Source: Loxodes magnus (taxonomy: Eukaryota > Ciliophora > Karyorelictea > Loxodida > Loxodidae). Taken from it: a stretch of DNA of 64,000 nucleotides. The notes below the pieces were generated by a model. The model had not been told where the DNA came from, ran no database searches, and saw nothing but the letters and a program-made list of their open reading frames with translations. The translations under genes were made by a program, and so were the position numbers. The DNA lies in contig CAMPDV010000059.1 of NCBI GenBank assembly GCA_946699065.1, positions 744,001-808,000 on the forward strand, given 5' to 3'. This document shows, one piece after another, positions 61,007 to 64,000 of this stretch (position 1 is the first letter of the stretch; every line of letters starts with the position of its first letter).

Positions 61007-62260
61007 ATGGATCTAACTGCTTTCTCAGCTTATGGATATGAAATGTCCAAATTTCTCACTTTGATGCGCTAGCTTTCAGGAGGACTTTGCTCAATTAAAG
61101 ATTAGTGCTATTCAGAAGAGTAAAAGCAGCAGCTTATTAAAATAAGATCATAAGAAGGAAACTATTTCTTTGAGAAGGAAGTAATAGACTTTCCTATTGA
61201 CTCTGACTTGAACTTTACTTAAGTTAAAGATCCTAGAAAAACCAATCCTAGATGCTTAGAACTCTATATAAGGAAGAGAGGCTTTCCCTAATTCAGAGAT
61301 ATCTTTCCTTTGAAAAAGCTAACCATAGTTCTAGATCTTGATTGAACACTTCTATAGGCATTTCTGCCTGATATTCCATAAGGGTAAGATTTGAATTCAA
61401 TTTACCTTAGTATCAAGCAAACAATTCCATAGGAGTTCTAGTAGAATTTAGGGCAGTTTACATTTACTGATATATAGAAGTATGAAATGCTATATCTTAA
61501 AAGACCCTTTCTAGATTACTTTATCAAGGAGATTAAGAAAATTGCTGATTTGATCATTTATACTTAAGGGAATAAAGAATACGCAAAGAACTTGATTAAC
61601 ATTATCAATAGAAATGCCTTTGACCACGTTTATGCTCAAATGAATGACGAAAATAAAAAAAAATCGCTGAAGCTGATTTTTGGAGAGTAGTATGAAATAA
61701 TGAAAAGTAGGGTACTAATACTAGACGATAATATATAAGCTTGAGCTCCTGAAGATTAGTAGTTTGTAATACCTTCTATGAGATTTTGTCCCTTATTTGA
61801 ATATGATCCAAAGTTTAAAAAAGATAGAGAAAGGAATTTAAAAAGTATTCAAACTTATGATATTAACGCTAATGGAATCGTTTTTTTCGATCCATCTTTA
61901 CGTTTTATGGATAACTAGGGAACTTAGTTCAAGTATTTGTATAACTTATTCTATGAAATTTCTATCTTTATCGCTTAATGCAGTTATAAATATACTGCCT
62001 CAGAAACATTTAGAAAACTTAGGCATAGTGTACTAAAAAATGAAAAAGTGATGCTTAAAATTGAAGACCAAGAGTAGCTAAAAGTGTTCGATTACATGGC
62101 AAAAGAGTTAGGAGCAGCAATTGTTTAAAGAGACGAAGAGTCAACCATAATAGTGCAGGCTTCCTATCCTTAGTATAAATTAGTTGGAGTGAACTATGCT
62201 GATATTGATTGGCTTATCAATTCCTATTTCTTGATCAACAAAGAAAAATTTCCTTCTTGA
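61007..62260 (+). CDS. FCP1-type protein phosphatase with BRCT-like C-terminus
   Basis: 417 residues from ATG 61007 to TGA 62258-62260. The catalytic DxDxT motif is KKLTIVLDLDWTLLQ at residues ~103-117; Asp110 and Asp112 would be nucleophile and acid. The x before Thr is Trp113, written as TGA (61343-61345). Further FCP-homology blocks: YLKRPFLDYFIKEIKKIADL then IIYTQGN (T/S motif), YAKNLINIINRN, SRVLILDDNIQAW (the DD motif) and VIPSMRFCPLFEY. The C-terminus, ELGAAIVQRDEESTIIVQAS and GVNYADIDWLINSYFLINKE, fits a BRCT domain. FCP1 dephosphorylates the RNA polymerase II CTD, so it probably acts in the nucleus. The protein is shorter than yeast or animal FCP1 and may be a plant CPL-like minimal form. 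Confidence 0.86.
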
Positions 62261-62554
62261 ATATTTATAAACACAGACTGTCACTTTAACTATTTTTGTC
62301 CTTTAAGCATTCACCTTTAATATAATTTATCATTAAATTCTTTATTGTACCAATAAATTATAATAAGCATCTATATTCTTTCAATTGGCCCATTATATGC
62401 TTTAACTAGCAGGCCTTTCATAACTTACAAATGACTATATGAATTTCAAAGATAGTTATATATTTAGATTGACTAGAATTATATAAATAGGGAATTATTT
62501 TCATCTTTAATAGAAATATAAATTCTAAAATGAAAGTTTATGCTTTCAATATTC

Positions 62555-63967
62555 TCAATATTTATAGATCGGCTTATCTGGGACTTTAAAAGTGAACTAT
62601 GGTTTTTTCTCTTGTTGTTGGATGGGCTGCTAAAATGTGTATTGCTTAAATTATGGTTGATTTTTTTACTAGTATTATTGTTATTATTATTGGGGTACTA
62701 AATCCTCTACAGCTTCCTTATCCCATGAATCTTAATCTTGTTACTCATTCATCTAATTTGTTGAACCTTTTTATTGCTATAAATTCTAGGGTTGATCTTG
62801 GTCTTAATCATTAGCTTGTGCATCTTCAAATTCCTCATCACCTTCTTCTTCAATCACTTCTTACTTTTCTTCACTTTCAATTTCGCTTCCTGAGTCAATT
62901 TTGATTGGAATAGTGATTTTTTTCTATTCTTACTAGGGTTTCTCTTATTTGGTCTATTTTTAAATTTGAATTTATTATGGTTTTTTTTATTGTAAGTCAC
63001 TTTTCTCTTCTTCTTGCACAAACTTAGGTTTTTATTAGCTTTATCTCAATACCTGCTATTATTAAGCTGTTACTGCTTATTAAGGCTTTTTTTATTATTA
63101 ATAAACTACTTATTAATTTTCCTCATCCTCCTCCTCCTCCTCTTCTTCTTCTTCTTCCTCATCTTCTTCCTCTTCTTCTTCCTCTTCTCCCACTAAATTT
63201 ACTTCATTTTTCTTATCTTCAATTTAATCTTCTTCTTCCTCTTCCCCTTCCTTTTCTTCATCAGATTACTAATACTAGATATTTTACTAGATAGTCCTTT
63301 ATTAATTTTTAGTTGGCTATTCTAGAATAATTTATTTCTATTAACGTTTTTCAGAAAATTATTCAGATTTTAACATCAATTTTTAGTCGATTGGTTTGAA
63401 TTACTCATTTCGTTTTAAATCCTTTTAGGATGAGACAACAAAATTTTTCTAATTTTCAGCTTATTTCTTTGGCTTTATTTCTTTTTGAGTGTTCTTTACT
63501 GAAAGCTCTTCCTCTTCATCTTGTCATTCATCTTTTTGATTTACTTTCTATTATTTTTTATCCTTGCTTTAAGCCTAAGCTTGAACAATATCTTACTAGT
63601 TTGACTAATTTAAAGAATCAGTCTTCTACCCTCCTAATCCTTCTTAGACTGATAGATTGTTATCCCTTTAGTTATTCAGAACATTTTCTTGTTCTTCAAA
63701 TCCTTTTGGTTACTAAGGAACTACTAACTTGCATTTAAAATTGAAAACCCAAAAGAGTAAGCTCATGAAGAGTCTTAAGACAATGATGATAAACCCAATG
63801 GAGATAACAGCTCTAACATATATATTAGTTTAGTCCTCTCCTATTCTACACAAAGTATAGGAGTAAAGACCATTGCATATTATCCAAAATAGGCCAAATA
63901 GTGTTCTAAACTACTTGAAGTAAGACTATTAGTCTCTAGTCGCTCCTTTTATCTAATGGGTGTTCAT
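62555..63967 (-). CDS. Membrane protein with long acidic Gln-rich tail
   Basis: The frame from ATG 63967 gives 470 residues. The N-terminal ~100 contain three hydrophobic segments: LFGLFWIICNGLYSYTL, YVRAVISIGFIIIVLRLF and MSLLFWVFNFKCKLVV. The rest is disordered: Gln/Lys-rich stretches, then two nearly pure Glu/Asp runs (about 63110-63260) and runs of up to five Gln, almost all encoded as TAA/TAG. It ends FTFKVPDKPIYKY at TGA 62557-62555. I do not recognise a family. The poly-acidic tract gives the pyrimidine-rich CTC/CTT run on the plus strand, which is a shadow. No TGA lies in frame between the ATG and the window edge, so the gene might start further upstream, outside the window. Confidence 0.65.
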
Positions 63968-64000
63968 AATAGCGTATATAATAGAATAATTTATAAGGGT

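Noticed and set aside
63014..63196. Leu/Phe-rich plus-strand frame over the CTC/CTT run
   Set aside because: Complement of a poly-Glu/Asp tract in the minus-strand gene.
1..64000. tRNA, rRNA, CRISPR array, phage or bacterial operon
   Set aside because: No T-loop/anticodon arms, rRNA signatures, regular short repeats or Shine-Dalgarno-led gene strings were seen; all recognised genes are eukaryotic.

Overview
The window is protist nuclear DNA, about 72% A+T by eye, and only makes sense in a ciliate code where TAA and TAG are read as glutamine and TGA as tryptophan inside genes but as the stop at their ends. Standard reading gives only short fragments. With the ciliate code the same DNA yields long, recognisable eukaryotic proteins: mitochondrial uL15, ribosomal eL6, succinyl-CoA ligase alpha, sideroflexin, cohesin kleisin, CLASP, an FCP1-type phosphatase and others. 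The best internal proof is the two sideroflexin genes. At one conserved residue, copy 1 has TGG (41900-41902) and copy 2 has TGA (49612-49614). This ambiguous code is known from karyorelict ciliates such as Loxodes and Parduczia (NCBI table 27) and, with all three codons dual, from the heterotrich Condylostoma (table 28). The introns are 17 or 19 nt (five and two well supported). I recall heterotrich introns as mostly 15-16 nt, so I favour a karyorelict, without certainty.

Layout, left to right: uL15m (-), IMPACT-like RWD protein (+), a MIF4G+RRM eIF4G-like protein (+), a coiled-coil protein (-), Maf-type nucleotide pyrophosphatase (-), a two-repeat Myb/SANT protein (-), a second coiled-coil protein (+), then a gene desert of about 3 kb. 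Next come a small unknown gene (-) divergent from a large Q-rich RAD21/SCC1 kleisin (+), eL6 (-), a 1,100-residue LRR protein (-), a KH-like protein (-), a 660-residue TPR protein (+), an unknown protein with a possible SPRY-like end (+) and a TFIIB-like cyclin-fold protein (-).

From 41.8 to 52.6 kb there is a degenerate segmental duplication. A sideroflexin gene followed by an opposing LITAF-type gene occurs intact at 49.5-52.6 kb. The left copy keeps an intact sideroflexin but only an apparent remnant of the LITAF-type gene. Between them lie a strongly self-complementary 207-nt element and a zinc-knuckle gene followed by disturbed coding-like sequence. The right end carries a Q/K-rich unknown protein (+), CLASP (-), a 64-residue ORF (+), succinyl-CoA ligase alpha (+), an FCP1/BRCT phosphatase (+) and a membrane protein with a very acidic Q-rich tail (-) reaching the window edge.

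The genes are independent eukaryotic transcription units on both strands, mixing mitochondrial metabolism, translation, chromosome cohesion, transcription and cytoskeleton. No operons, CRISPR arrays, tRNAs or rRNAs were seen. Five genes have no TGA where their recognisable or plausible protein ends, so their 3' ends are uncertain. eL6 and the zinc-knuckle gene each carry a one-base shift at an A-run that looks like an assembly error. All coordinates come from reading by hand.
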